DNA of 64,000 bases. Source: Pseudomonas serboccidentalis (GTDB taxonomy: Bacteria > Pseudomonadota > Gammaproteobacteria > Pseudomonadales > Pseudomonadaceae). The stretch is taken from the NCBI RefSeq assembly GCF_028830055.1, contig NZ_CP101655.1, positions 5,341,583 to 5,405,582 of the forward strand. Reading direction: 5' to 3'. The notes beneath the pieces are model-generated. The model was not told the origin of the DNA. It searched no databases and was given only the letters and a program-made list of their open reading frames with translations. Shown one piece after another: positions 46,000 through 54,460 of the stretch. Position 1 is the stretch's first letter; every line of letters starts with the position of its first letter. The translations under genes were made by a program, and so were the position numbers.

Positions 46000-46062
46000 T
46001 GGCTTATTTGGCGCTGGCGCTATAGGCTGGCGATTCTGCTCATCACCCCAAGGAAGGAATGC

Positions 46063-46398
46063 ATGATGTCTGTCGCCCTGCCCCTCACTGCGCTGATTGC
46101 GTTTACCGGCTACACCGTTTCGGTGATGCTCCAGGCCGAACAGTCGCTGATCGACTTCGGTATCAGCCTGATGTCACGTCCGGATACGGCGCAGGTAGTG
46201 ATTGATCTGTATCTGCTGGCGACACTGGCCGGGGTGTGGATGGTCAAGGATGCGCGGTCGCGGGGAATGTCGATCTGGGCGGTGGTGCCGTATCTGTTGC
46301 TGACGGCTGTATTTGTGTCGGTTGGGCCGTTGTTGTATCTGGTGGTGCGTGGGGTTCGGGAGCGCAAGAAAATGGCGGCAGCAGACCCGGTGAGCTGA
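46063..46398 (+). CDS. Small membrane protein, DUF2834-like
   Basis: 111 residues with three predicted helices (LPLTALIAFTGYTVSVML, VVIDLYLLATLAGVWMV, WAVVPYLLLTAVFVSVGPLL) and a basic tail RGVRERKK, matching the DUF2834 pattern. AAGGAAGGA precedes the paired ATGs at 46063 and 46066. Function unknown. Its upstream region overlaps the leader transcript on the other strand. Confidence 0.7.
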   Translation: MMSVALPLTALIAFTGYTVSVMLQAEQSLIDFGISLMSRPDTAQVVIDLYLLATLAGVWMVKDARSRGMSIWAVVPYLLLTAVFVSVGPLLYLVVRGVRERKKMAAADPVS

Positions 46399-46426
46399 TC
46401 CGGATCTTCGGGTGTAGCTGAAACTG

Positions 46427-46499
46427 CTATCGCGAGCAGGCTCACGCCTACATTTTGGAAATGCGTTCCTCTGTAGGAGTGAGCCTGCTCGCGATGGCG
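46427..46499. repeat. REPIN, family B, between convergent genes
   Basis: ATCGCGAGCAGGCTCACGCC and GTAGGAGTGAGCCTGCTCGC inverted around about 25 bases, between DUF2834-like and CorA-like genes. Confidence 0.92.
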
Positions 46500-46520
46500 C
46501 CGGTACAGTCACCACTGTTA

Positions 46521-47444
46521 TCACTTGGCCAACCGCCGCAGCCCGAACAACATCCCCCCCGCCCCCAACAACATCACCAGCAGAAACACCGGGTACGAAA
46601 TCCACCACGGCGTGCCCGCCGTCATCATGCTGAACTCCGACATCCCGCCAATGCTGGCGATCAGGTTTAACGGCAGAAACACCACGTTGATCAACGTCAG
46701 TTTGCGCAGCAGGTTGTTCATGCTGTTATTCATCAGGTTGCCGCGCGCATCGATCAGCCCGGAAAACACCGTGGAGTAGATTTCCGCCTGTTTGTAGCAC
46801 TGGTTATTTTCGATGATCAGGTCGTCGATCAGCCCGATCGCCTCGCTGCCAAAATGTTGCTTTTCCGCATGATTGCGCAGCCGCGTCAGCACCGCGCCAT
46901 TGCTGTGCAGGGCATTGATGTAATAGATCAGGCTTTCGCTGAGATTGAACATCTGTACCAGATGCTGGTTCTGCATCGAGGCGTTGAATTTCTGTTGAAG
47001 CTCACGGGCCACCAGTTTGATCACCTTCAGGTGGCCGAGATAGTGGTGGATGTTGTTGAACAGCAAATCGAGCAACACATCCAGCGGCGCGTTGAGCGGC
47101 TGGCGCGTGCCGATGCCGTGCAGCGGCGTGTCGTCGGTGGCGATCACCAGCAGTTGACCGGGCGAAAACAGCAAACCGCAGGACGACACTTCGAACGCCA
47201 GGCTGCCACCGCCGGAATAGTTTTCCGGGCGCTTCCAGATCAGGAACAAGTGATCGGGGTGAAACTCGATTCGCGAGACTTCGTCCGGGTCCAGCGCCGA
47301 GGCCAGCGCGTGTTCGTCAACCTTGTAGTGGCTGTGGAGCAAGTCGCGCTCGGCAGCATCCGGGTTACTGAACAGCATCACCTCGGCGTCCAGCCGCTCG
47401 ACCCGCTGCAACGCGCCATGACTCAATGCGAAACTGCTGATCAT
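46521..47444 (-). CDS. CorA-like divalent cation transporter, GMS variant
   Basis: 307 residues. Cytosolic alpha/beta domain (about 1-240) with the long stalk helix and two C-terminal membrane helices (LTLINVVFLPLNLIASIGGM and YPVFLLVMLLGAGGMLFGL). The loop between the helices, GMN in CorA and ZntB, reads GGMSEFSMM here, so the selectivity filter differs. It starts seven bases after the stop of the ATP-grasp gene, so the two are co-transcribed. Could move Mg or Zn ions, or could have a changed substrate. Confidence 0.85.
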   Translation of the reverse strand: MISSFALSHGALQRVERLDAEVMLFSNPDAAERDLLHSHYKVDEHALASALDPDEVSRIEFHPDHLFLIWKRPENYSGGGSLAFEVSSCGLLFSPGQLLVIATDDTPLHGIGTRQPLNAPLDVLLDLLFNNIHHYLGHLKVIKLVARELQQKFNASMQNQHLVQMFNLSESLIYYINALHSNGAVLTRLRNHAEKQHFGSEAIGLIDDLIIENNQCYKQAEIYSTVFSGLIDARGNLMNNSMNNLLRKLTLINVVFLPLNLIASIGGMSEFSMMTAGTPWWISYPVFLLVMLLGAGGMLFGLRRLAK

Positions 47445-47451
47445 CGGCGCG

Positions 47452-49026
47452 TCACCAGGCCTGGCCGCGACGTTTGAGCTCCAATCGTCGCACGAACTCT
47501 TCCAGCACCAGTGAATACAGATCGTCCTGCAAATAGGCATCTTCGATGCCAGCGTCAAGGTTCGGGTTGTCGTTGACCTCGATCACCACCACTTTGTCGC
47601 CGGCCTGTTTCAAGTCCACGCCGTAGAGGCCGTCGCCAATCAGGTTGGCGGTCTTCACCGCCAGTTCCACCACCGCACGCGGCGCCTCGTGGACCGCAAG
47701 GGTGCGGCACTCGCCGTTGATGTCCTGGCCCTTGGCTTTGTGGTTGTAGATTTGCCAGTGGCCCTTGGACATGAAGTACTGGCAGGCAAAGATCGGTTTG
47801 CGGTTGAGCACGCCGATGCGCCAGTCGTACTCGGTGTAGAAAAACTCTTGAGCCAGCAGCAACACCGAGTGTTCGAACAGTTCGGCGGTGGCTTCAAGCA
47901 GCGCCTGCTGGCTTTCGACCTTGATCACCCCACGGGAAAAGCAGCCGTCGGGGATCTTCAGCACCAGCGGAAACCCCAGGCGCTCGCCGACCCGTTCGAA
48001 GTCTTCCGGTCGTTCCTTGTAGAGAATTTCAGTGGCCGGCATGCCCAGTTGATGGCTGTTGAGCAGGTCGGTCAGATAAACCTTGTTGGTGCAGCGCAGG
48101 ATCGACGTCGGGTCGTCCATCACCACCAGTCCTTCGCTTTCAGCCTTCTTGGCGAAGCGATAGGTGTGGTTGTCGACGCTGGTGGTCTCGCGGATCAACA
48201 AGCCGTCGTACTCGGCGAGCCGCGCATAGTCCTTGCGCTCGATCAGCTCGACATCGATGCCCATGCGCTTGCCGACCCGAACGAAGTTTTCGAGTGCCTT
48301 GGCGTTTGAAGGCGGCAAGGCCTCCTGCGGATCGTGCAGGATCGCCAGGTCATAACGCGCCACTTGCGGCGAGCGCGGCATCCGCCAGACTTTACGGCTG
48401 AAACCGTCCAGTGCATTGGCGAACTGATCTTCCTGATCGTCACGCAACTTGTGCAGCGCGCCGGACTTTATGCCTTCGATGTGCCAACCGTTAGTTCGAC
48501 GGAACTCAACTAACAGAATCGGACACGGAAACACTTCAAACAACTGTCGAGCCAAGTCCTGCAGCGGTTCGATATGCGTCTTGCCGAAGTAAAGTGTCAG
48601 GGTGAACCCTTCGGTATCGCTGTAGAGATGATGACTGAGGGCCTTTTCCAGGGTTTTATCCAGGTCATCGAGGGCCAGCCCGTACAGTGATTTTTTTGTC
48701 AGTTCGCTGATGGTGCGCACCGATGGAATTACCTTGTGCCCACGGGCTTCGGCCAGCAGCGAGCAGTAGTAGCCGTGCCCCAGGTACTTGTAGCTGCGGC
48801 ACAGGTTGATCACCTGCACACGCTTGCCCGGCTCGCTGTCGCGGGTTTGCTCAAGGTACTCCTGAGCAGTGACGATGTCCTCGCTGGGAAAATACGAGGC
48901 CCAGTCTTCCTTGCGTTCGACGATGATCAACACTTGACTGGAAGTTCTAATGGCTGGATTTAAATAAGTTGCCGCCGGCAAACTTTGCTCGGATACTTCG
49001 CGCCAATGACCCTGTACCGCTGACAT
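47452..49026 (-). CDS. RimK-like ATP-grasp ligase with RLAN N-terminal domain
   Basis: 524 residues. N-terminal alpha/beta RLAN domain (about 30-200; VLIIVERKEDWASYFPSEDI, YYCSLLAEARGHKVIP), then an ATP-grasp ligase (about 260-510) with RETTSVDNHTYRF, FPLVLKIPDGCFSRGVIKV and the Mg-binding VVIEVNDNPNLDAG. RimK-type enzymes join amino acids to a protein or peptide carboxylate using ATP; RLAN-type relatives are predicted peptide or amino-acid ligases. Start at ATG 49026 is chosen over ATG 49056; neither has a good ribosome site. Divergent from the GNAT/C39 gene, 92 bases away, and followed by a CorA-like gene. Confidence 0.88.
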   Translation of the reverse strand: MSAVQGHWREVSEQSLPAATYLNPAIRTSSQVLIIVERKEDWASYFPSEDIVTAQEYLEQTRDSEPGKRVQVINLCRSYKYLGHGYYCSLLAEARGHKVIPSVRTISELTKKSLYGLALDDLDKTLEKALSHHLYSDTEGFTLTLYFGKTHIEPLQDLARQLFEVFPCPILLVEFRRTNGWHIEGIKSGALHKLRDDQEDQFANALDGFSRKVWRMPRSPQVARYDLAILHDPQEALPPSNAKALENFVRVGKRMGIDVELIERKDYARLAEYDGLLIRETTSVDNHTYRFAKKAESEGLVVMDDPTSILRCTNKVYLTDLLNSHQLGMPATEILYKERPEDFERVGERLGFPLVLKIPDGCFSRGVIKVESQQALLEATAELFEHSVLLLAQEFFYTEYDWRIGVLNRKPIFACQYFMSKGHWQIYNHKAKGQDINGECRTLAVHEAPRAVVELAVKTANLIGDGLYGVDLKQAGDKVVVIEVNDNPNLDAGIEDAYLQDDLYSLVLEEFVRRLELKRRGQAW

Positions 49027-49118
49027 AGAGATTGATCCGTTGGAGAACAAGACCATTTCTATTAAGCACGAAGTTTTTCGAAAGTCCCGTTTCGTTACGC
49101 AACTTTTACGGTGGTCAT

Positions 49119-50213
49119 ATGAATGCTGTTTTTCGTTTGGCGGTAGTTGAAGATCTGCCGGCGCTGCTGGCCCTGGAAATGCAATGTTTCACCACCGACC
49201 GGCTGACCAGCCGCAGCTTTCAATGGATGATCACCCGCGCCCATGCGCAGTTGCTGGTGGCCGAACAGGAGGGGCAATTGCTCGGCTACGCACTGGTGCT
49301 GTTTCATCGCGGCACCTCGTTGGCGCGGCTGTATTCCATCGCCATTGCGGGTGAAGCGCGCGGCTTGGGTTTGGGTAAACAATTGCTGCAACGCATCGAG
49401 GCCTGCGCGGTTGAGCACGATTGTGCCTACCTGCGCCTGGAAGTGCGCACCGACAATCCCACCGCGATTGCCCTGTACGAGCGCAACGGCTATCGGCGCT
49501 TTGCGTTGATTCACGATTACTACGAAGACCACGCCGACGCGCTGCGCCTGGAAAAGCGCATCGTTCAGCACCGTGATTCACGCAGCATCAAGGTGCCCTA
49601 CTACCCGCAAACCACCGATTTCACTTGCGGCCCGGCGTGCCTGTTGATGGCCATGGGCGCGTTGCAGCCCGGGCGTTTGCTCGAACGGCGTGAGGAATTG
49701 CAGCTCTGGCGAGAAGCGACCACGGTGTTCATGACCTCCGGTCATGGAGGCTGCAGCCCCCAGGGCTTGGCACTGGCCGCATGGCGCCGGGGCTTTCGCG
49801 TGCGTCTGCAACTGAGCATGGCCGGACCGTTGTTTCTAGATGGCGTGCGCGATGAGCATAAAAAAGATGTCATGCGCCTGGTGCACGATGAATTCACCGC
49901 CCAACTGCAGGAGACCGACATCGAACGAATGATCGGCACCCATCTGGATCTGCCGCGGCTGTTGCAGGCAGGCGGCCAGCCTCTGGTGCTGATCAGCAGC
50001 TATCGCCTGACCCGCTCCAAGTCACCGCACTGGGTGATGGTCACCGATTGCGACGAGGATTTTGTGTACCTGCACGATCCCGACGTCGATCACAGCCAGC
50101 ATCGCCAGCCCATGGACTGCCAGCATGTGCCGGTCAGCCATGGGGAGTTTGAGAAGATGAGTCGGTTTGGCCGAGGGAAATTAAGGGCGGCGGTGGTTTT
50201 GTCACCGCGATAA
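49119..50213 (+). CDS. GNAT acetyltransferase fused to a C39-like peptidase
   Basis: 364 residues. N-terminal GNAT domain (about 5-150; LYSIAIAGEARGLGLGKQLL is the acetyl-CoA loop, then LEVRTDNPTAIALYERNGY) and C-terminal papain-like C39 domain (about 157-362) with candidate catalytic Cys170 (DFTCGPACLLMA), His304 (SPHWVMVTDC) and Asp320 or Asp322 (YLHDPD). C39 peptidases usually cut leader peptides at double-glycine sites inside exporters; here there is no ABC exporter. The fusion beside a RimK-like ligase suggests that the three proteins build, trim or acylate a peptide (inference). Confidence 0.9.
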   Translation: MNAVFRLAVVEDLPALLALEMQCFTTDRLTSRSFQWMITRAHAQLLVAEQEGQLLGYALVLFHRGTSLARLYSIAIAGEARGLGLGKQLLQRIEACAVEHDCAYLRLEVRTDNPTAIALYERNGYRRFALIHDYYEDHADALRLEKRIVQHRDSRSIKVPYYPQTTDFTCGPACLLMAMGALQPGRLLERREELQLWREATTVFMTSGHGGCSPQGLALAAWRRGFRVRLQLSMAGPLFLDGVRDEHKKDVMRLVHDEFTAQLQETDIERMIGTHLDLPRLLQAGGQPLVLISSYRLTRSKSPHWVMVTDCDEDFVYLHDPDVDHSQHRQPMDCQHVPVSHGEFEKMSRFGRGKLRAAVVLSPR

Positions 50214-50230
50214 GTCTTGGTGCCCAGATA

Positions 50231-50329
50231 CCTGTGGCGAGGGGGCAAGCCCCCGCTGGGCAACAGAGCGTCCCCTGTTTCTACCACGCCTGCTTCGCAG
50301 GCGAACGGGGGCAAGCCCCCTCACCACAG
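50231..50329. repeat. REP pair, family C (GGGGGCAAGCCCCC type)
   Basis: CTGTGGCGAGGGGGCAAGCC and its complement near the right end, with an inner hairpin CGCCTGC-ttc-GCAGGCG at 50287-50303. A different REP family from the two that dominate the window. Lies between convergent genes. Confidence 0.85.
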
Positions 50330-50354
50330 AATTATCCGCCTGCCAGGACGCAAG

Positions 50355-51500
50355 TTATTTCAGGCCTACCTTGTACAACGAACCATCCTCCTCATCCGTC
50401 AGCACATACAGATAACCATCCGGCCCCTGCCGCACATCACGAATCCGCCGTTTCAGCTCCCCCAGCAAACGCTCTTCGTGCACCACCTTGTCCCCGTCAA
50501 ACTGCAACCGGATCAGCTCCTGACTGACCAGCGCACCGATGAACAGGTTCTGCTGCCACGGTTTGAAGCGTTCAGCGTCGTAGAACGCCATTCCGGTAAT
50601 GCCGGGCGATTTCTCCCACACATGGTGCGGATCAACGGCGCCCTCGACGCTCTTGCCCTTGGCTTCCGGGATCGGCTGCAGGGAATAGTTGATGCCGTGG
50701 GTCGCCAGCGGCCAGCCGTAGTTCTTGCCGCGCTCGATGATGTTCACCTCATCGCCGCCGCGTGGGCCGTGTTCGTTTTCCCAGAGTGTGCCGTTCCACG
50801 GATTGAGCGCCGCGCCTTGCGGGTTACGATGGCCGTAGGACCAGATTTCCGGACGCACGCCGGACTGGCCCACGAACGGGTTGTCATCCGGCACCTTGCC
50901 ATCGGGGAAGATCCGCACGACCTTGCCTTGCAGTTTGTCGAGGTCCTGCGCGGTCGGCCGGTCGTTGTTTTCGCCGAGGGTGATGAACAGATAGCCATCG
51001 CGGTCGAACACCAGCCGGGAGCCGAAGTGATTGCCGGTCGAAAGTTTCGGCTCCTGGCGGAAGATCACCTTGAAGTCTTTCAAGGTCCGCAGGTCATCCG
51101 ATAGCCGCCCACGCCCCACCGCCGTTCCGGCCTTGTCTCCGGCACCACCGCCCTCGGCGAACGACAGGTAGACCAGACGATCCTGTTTGAAGTCCGGTGA
51201 CAGCACCACGTCGAGCAAACCACCCTGGCCCTTGGCCCAGACTTTCGGCACGCCACTGATGGGTTCCGAGCGCTTGCCGTCGGCGCCTATCACCCGCAGG
51301 TTGCCCGGACGCTCGGTCACCAGCATGCCTTGGCGGTCCGGCAGAAATGCCAGCGCCCACGGGTGCTTGAGGCCTTGGGTAATCGTCGTGACTTCAAGGG
51401 TGCCCTGCTCGCTTTGCAGCTCTTTGGGGGCGGCGGCGAACGCTGGAGCGCTGATGAGCGCCCCGACGCACAGCGTGGCTAGTAGGGTTTTACGCAACAT
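50355..51500 (-). CDS. PQQ-dependent sugar dehydrogenase, YliI/Asd type
   Basis: Periplasmic quinoprotein of 381 residues (six-blade beta-propeller) oxidising aldose sugars and passing electrons to the quinone pool. Signal peptide (LLATLCVGALISAPAFA), then GLKHPWALAFLPDRQGMLVT, DVVLSPDFKQDRLVYLSFAE, the metal/PQQ-site pattern NHFGSRLVFDRDGYLFITLG, YGHRNPQGAALNPW and a C-terminal blade RIRDVRQGPDGYLYVLTDEE. Start at ATG 51500, with AAGGAA upstream. No PQQ synthesis genes are in this window. Confidence 0.9.
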   Translation of the reverse strand: MLRKTLLATLCVGALISAPAFAAAPKELQSEQGTLEVTTITQGLKHPWALAFLPDRQGMLVTERPGNLRVIGADGKRSEPISGVPKVWAKGQGGLLDVVLSPDFKQDRLVYLSFAEGGGAGDKAGTAVGRGRLSDDLRTLKDFKVIFRQEPKLSTGNHFGSRLVFDRDGYLFITLGENNDRPTAQDLDKLQGKVVRIFPDGKVPDDNPFVGQSGVRPEIWSYGHRNPQGAALNPWNGTLWENEHGPRGGDEVNIIERGKNYGWPLATHGINYSLQPIPEAKGKSVEGAVDPHHVWEKSPGITGMAFYDAERFKPWQQNLFIGALVSQELIRLQFDGDKVVHEERLLGELKRRIRDVRQGPDGYLYVLTDEEDGSLYKVGLK

Positions 51501-51552
51501 GCACGATTCCTTTTGTTCGTTTGAAAGGCTGACAGGCACTCAGGCCCGACGC

Positions 51553-51894
51553 TCAACGGTTGCTGTCTCCCTCTCGCGGAGGTGGGTTGGGAATGAATTT
51601 CGTCGGTGTACTCGGCACCGAACGCTGCTGCTGACCATTGCCGATGCCGCCGTTGCCGACTGTGGGTGAACTGGGCACAGGCACGGTGTTGGGCCCGCGA
51701 ATCGCCGGCGCACTGGGTTGCGTACCCTGCATGCTGTTGGGATTGGCCCGGCGGATCGGGCTGTTGTAGGGATTGTTCTGGTTGCCAGTGGGACTTTGAG
51801 CCAGCAACCCCGACATGGACGGTGCCAGGACATCGGCATGCGCCAGACCGGTCCCAAGGAGCAGAACGATGATGCCTAGCGGAATTCGGTTCAT
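51553..51894 (-). CDS. Small secreted Pro/Asn-rich protein, unknown
   Basis: 113 residues: signal peptide (IPLGIIVLLLGTGLAHA) then a low-complexity, presumably unfolded stretch rich in Pro, Asn, Ser and Gly (NPYNSPIRRANPNSMQGT, PSTPTKFIPNPPPREGD). No known domain. Lies 52 bases upstream of the sugar dehydrogenase on the same strand and may be co-transcribed. Confidence 0.6.
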   Translation of the reverse strand: MNRIPLGIIVLLLGTGLAHADVLAPSMSGLLAQSPTGNQNNPYNSPIRRANPNSMQGTQPSAPAIRGPNTVPVPSSPTVGNGGIGNGQQQRSVPSTPTKFIPNPPPREGDSNR

Positions 51895-52083
51895 GGGGCG
51901 GCCTCTCGATGCACAGGGGATAGAGCCTTCGAGTCCACGCTACGCCGCTGGTTCGGATTTGTTAACCCGCGGGCGTTAAACAACATGTAACACGACTTGA
52001 CCAGATCCCTTGAGGCCCGCGCAATCAGCGGAAACTTTCGCCCAGCGCCGCAGGTCACCTGATCATCACTCGGAGAACTGACC

Positions 52084-52956
52084 ATGGCTCGGGCAATCTG
52101 GAAAGGCGCGATCAGCTTCGGACTGGTACACATCCCCGTCGCGCTGGTGTCGGCAACGTCCTCGCACGGTGTGGACTTTGACTGGCTGGACAGCCGCAGC
52201 ATGGACCCGGTGGGCTATAAACGGGTGAACAAGGTGACCGGCAAGGAAGTCACCAAGGAGCACATCGTCAAAGGCGTGGCTTATGAAAAGGGGCGCTACG
52301 TGGTACTCAGCGAAGAGGAAATCCGTTCGGCGCACCCGGTGTCGACTCAGACCATCGACATCTTTTCGTTCGTCGATGCCGAGCAGATCCCGTTGCAGAA
52401 CATCGACACGCCCTACTACCTCGCCCCGGACAAACGCGGTGGCAAGGTCTACGCACTGCTGCGTGAAACCCTGAGCAAAACCAACAAGGTCGCCCTCGCC
52501 CGCGTCGTTCTGCACACCCGGCAATATCTGGCGGCGCTGATGCCGCTGGAATCGGCCCTGGTGCTGGTCAAACTGCGCTGGCCGCAGGAGGTGCGGGGGC
52601 TGGATGAGCTGGAGCTGGGCAGCGAGGTGACCAAGCCCGAACTGGCCAAGGGCGAACTGGATATGGCCAAGCGCCTGGTGCAGGACATGAGCGGCGACTG
52701 GAGTCCCGAAGATTACAAGGATGAATTTGAGGACAAGATCATGGCCCTGGTCGAGAAAAAGGCCCATGAAGGCAAGATCGAGGATGTCGAGACCGTGGGT
52801 GGCGAGGAGGAACGCAAAACCGCGGATGTCATCGATCTGACCGAGCTGCTCAAGCGCAGTCTGGGTGGCAAGACGACGGCCAGGCCCAAGGCGAAAGCCA
52901 AACCTGCCAGCAAGGCGACGCCGGCGAGAAAGACCAAAAAGGCTTCCGGGGAATAA
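52084..52956 (+). CDS. ku: Ku protein of non-homologous end joining
   Basis: 290 residues. Bacterial Ku binds broken DNA ends as a ring homodimer and recruits ligase LigD. Seen: MARAIWKGAISFGLVHIPV, YKRVNKVTGKEVTKEHIVKG, the core PYYLAPDKRGGKVYALLRE, and a lysine/alanine-rich C-terminal tail (KAKAKPASKATPARKTKK) that often mediates DNA threading. ligD is not in the window. Converges on lpxO with a REP-like element between. Confidence 0.95.
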   Translation: MARAIWKGAISFGLVHIPVALVSATSSHGVDFDWLDSRSMDPVGYKRVNKVTGKEVTKEHIVKGVAYEKGRYVVLSEEEIRSAHPVSTQTIDIFSFVDAEQIPLQNIDTPYYLAPDKRGGKVYALLRETLSKTNKVALARVVLHTRQYLAALMPLESALVLVKLRWPQEVRGLDELELGSEVTKPELAKGELDMAKRLVQDMSGDWSPEDYKDEFEDKIMALVEKKAHEGKIEDVETVGGEEERKTADVIDLTELLKRSLGGKTTARPKAKAKPASKATPARKTKKASGE

Positions 52957-53006
52957 TCAGATCGGGTTTTCGTCAGGGAGCTGACAGGTTGGCTCTGAGA
53001 GACTGA

Positions 53007-53080
53007 TTACCAGCAGGCTGACACTCACAATCCTGTCTGTTGAACACAGAACCTTGTGTGAGCCAGCCTGCAGGCAATGA
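53007..53080. repeat. Diverged REP-like inverted pair, family D
   Basis: TACCAGCAGGCTGACACTCACAA and, inverted, GTGTGAGCCAGCCTGCAGGCAA. The two arms match only in part, but the GCAGGCTG...TCACA core is shared. Located between the convergent ku and lpxO genes, as are several other REP pairs. Confidence 0.5.
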
Positions 53081-53082
53081 CG

Positions 53083-53982
53083 TCAGATCAAAATGAAGAT
53101 CGCCAGCAGACCGCCGAAGATCGCCCATTTTTCCATGTAGTAACGCGTGCGGTTGCGTTTTTTCAGCTCTTTGCCACGCAGACGGACTTTGTAGATTTTG
53201 GTAAACAGGCGGTTGATCCCGCCGGTGCGGTCGCCCGCATCGTTCGGTGCACCGGCCGCCGACATCACAGTGCGGCTGAACCAGGCGTTGAACGCCGCCG
53301 CCCAACGGTATTTCATCGGGCGCTCGATGTCGCAGAACAGAATGATGCGGTTTTTGTCAGTGGTGTTTTCGGCGTAGTGGATGTAGGTCTCATCGAACAT
53401 GACGGCCTCACCGTCGCGCCAGTGATAGCTTTCACCGTCGACGTTGATGTAGCAACCCGCATCGTTCGGCGTGTCCAGGCCCAGGTGGTAGCGATAGGAG
53501 CCGGCATAGGGATCACGGTGACGGACCAGTTTCGAACCCGGTGGCAGCTCGGCGAACATCGCAGCCTTGATCGAGCCGATGCTCTGTACCAGTTCGGTGG
53601 TGCGCGGGCACAGCTTCATCGCCGACGGATGACTCTCGCCGTACCACTTGAGGTAGAAACGCTTCCAGCCACTTTTGAAGAACGAGTTGAAACCGACGTC
53701 ATCGTATTGATTCGAGCGCTTGATCTCACCGGCGCGCAGCAGGTTCTGCCCTTCCTGGCGGATTTCTTCCCAGTGCGCCTGCAATGGACTCAGGTCCGGA
53801 AATTCGGAAGGATCGAGATACGGCTTGTTCGGCTTCTTCGAGAACAGATACAGGAAGCAGTTGATCGGAGCGAGAAACGTCGAGTGATCGCTCAGTTGAC
53901 GGCCCAGTTTGTGACGCACACGGCCACGCAGGTGAACGTATGCAATGGAAATGACATAAATAGCGGCAATGATGAGTTTCAC
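53083..53982 (-). CDS. lpxO: LpxO-type lipid A hydroxylase (Fe/2-oxoglutarate)
   Basis: Membrane-bound aspartyl/asparaginyl beta-hydroxylase family enzyme adding a 2-hydroxyl to a lipid A acyl chain. 299 residues, the length of known LpxO. N-terminal helix (LIIAAIYVISIAYVHLRG), iron-binding HxD in LVRHRDPYAGSYRYHLGL and distal His in DETYIHYAENTTDKNRII, and a C-terminal helix (WAIFGGLLAIFILI). GTG start at 53982 gives the usual MKLIIAAIY beginning; a GTG four codons earlier is also open. LpxO changes affect envelope stability and peptide resistance in other Pseudomonas. Confidence 0.9.
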   Translation of the reverse strand: MKLIIAAIYVISIAYVHLRGRVRHKLGRQLSDHSTFLAPINCFLYLFSKKPNKPYLDPSEFPDLSPLQAHWEEIRQEGQNLLRAGEIKRSNQYDDVGFNSFFKSGWKRFYLKWYGESHPSAMKLCPRTTELVQSIGSIKAAMFAELPPGSKLVRHRDPYAGSYRYHLGLDTPNDAGCYINVDGESYHWRDGEAVMFDETYIHYAENTTDKNRIILFCDIERPMKYRWAAAFNAWFSRTVMSAAGAPNDAGDRTGGINRLFTKIYKVRLRGKELKKRNRTRYYMEKWAIFGGLLAIFILI

Positions 53983-53994
53983 GGAAATCGTCAC

Positions 53995-54401
53995 ACGTCA
54001 AAAGTGAACAAACTGCGCGCCTGCCGGCCGTTGGCCCAGGGTCTGATGCAGTGGCATGAATACAAATACTATCCCGGTGGCACTTCCTTGAGCCCATGCC
54101 GTTAGCGGCTATTGGGTAATCGGATGGCATTTTAGCCATACTTTGTAACGAAGGGTGAACCTCATCTGTGAAAAACTGTCCGCGGAATCTGCCAAACGGC
54201 AGGCGCGGCAGTGCGCAGGTGCAGGCTCATGGCTGCAACAGGGGCGCTGAAGGAAACGAAGAAACAGAGAAATCAGGGAAGCGCTGCCGTGTTTACGGCT
54301 GAGCGTGCATGCGCACGACACTTGCGTACCGAGCGAATTGGAGTCCGCGCACAACTGGATGGTGCGCCGAAGCAAAGACGTGCGTGTGACAGTGGTCAAG
54401 T
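53995..54401. other. Intergenic region between lpxO and the polyglycine gene
   Basis: About 400 bases with short open frames on both strands but no ribosome sites, start signals or recognisable product. I see nothing supported apart from the hairpin described next. Confidence 0.4.
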
Positions 54402-54451
54402 GCCAGCCGCCAGTTCCAATGCTCACCTGAACATTGGAACTGGCGGCTGGC
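54402..54451. repeat. Perfect 20-bp hairpin at the end of the polyglycine gene
   Basis: GCCAGCCGCCAGTTCCAATG (54402-54421) and its exact complement (54432-54451) around a 10-base loop. It begins nine bases after the stop of the polyglycine gene on the minus strand but has no T-run on either side. It may act as an mRNA-stabilising 3' structure or a terminator; the length and perfection are unusual. Confidence 0.8.
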
Positions 54452-54460
54452 GCGTTGCAA

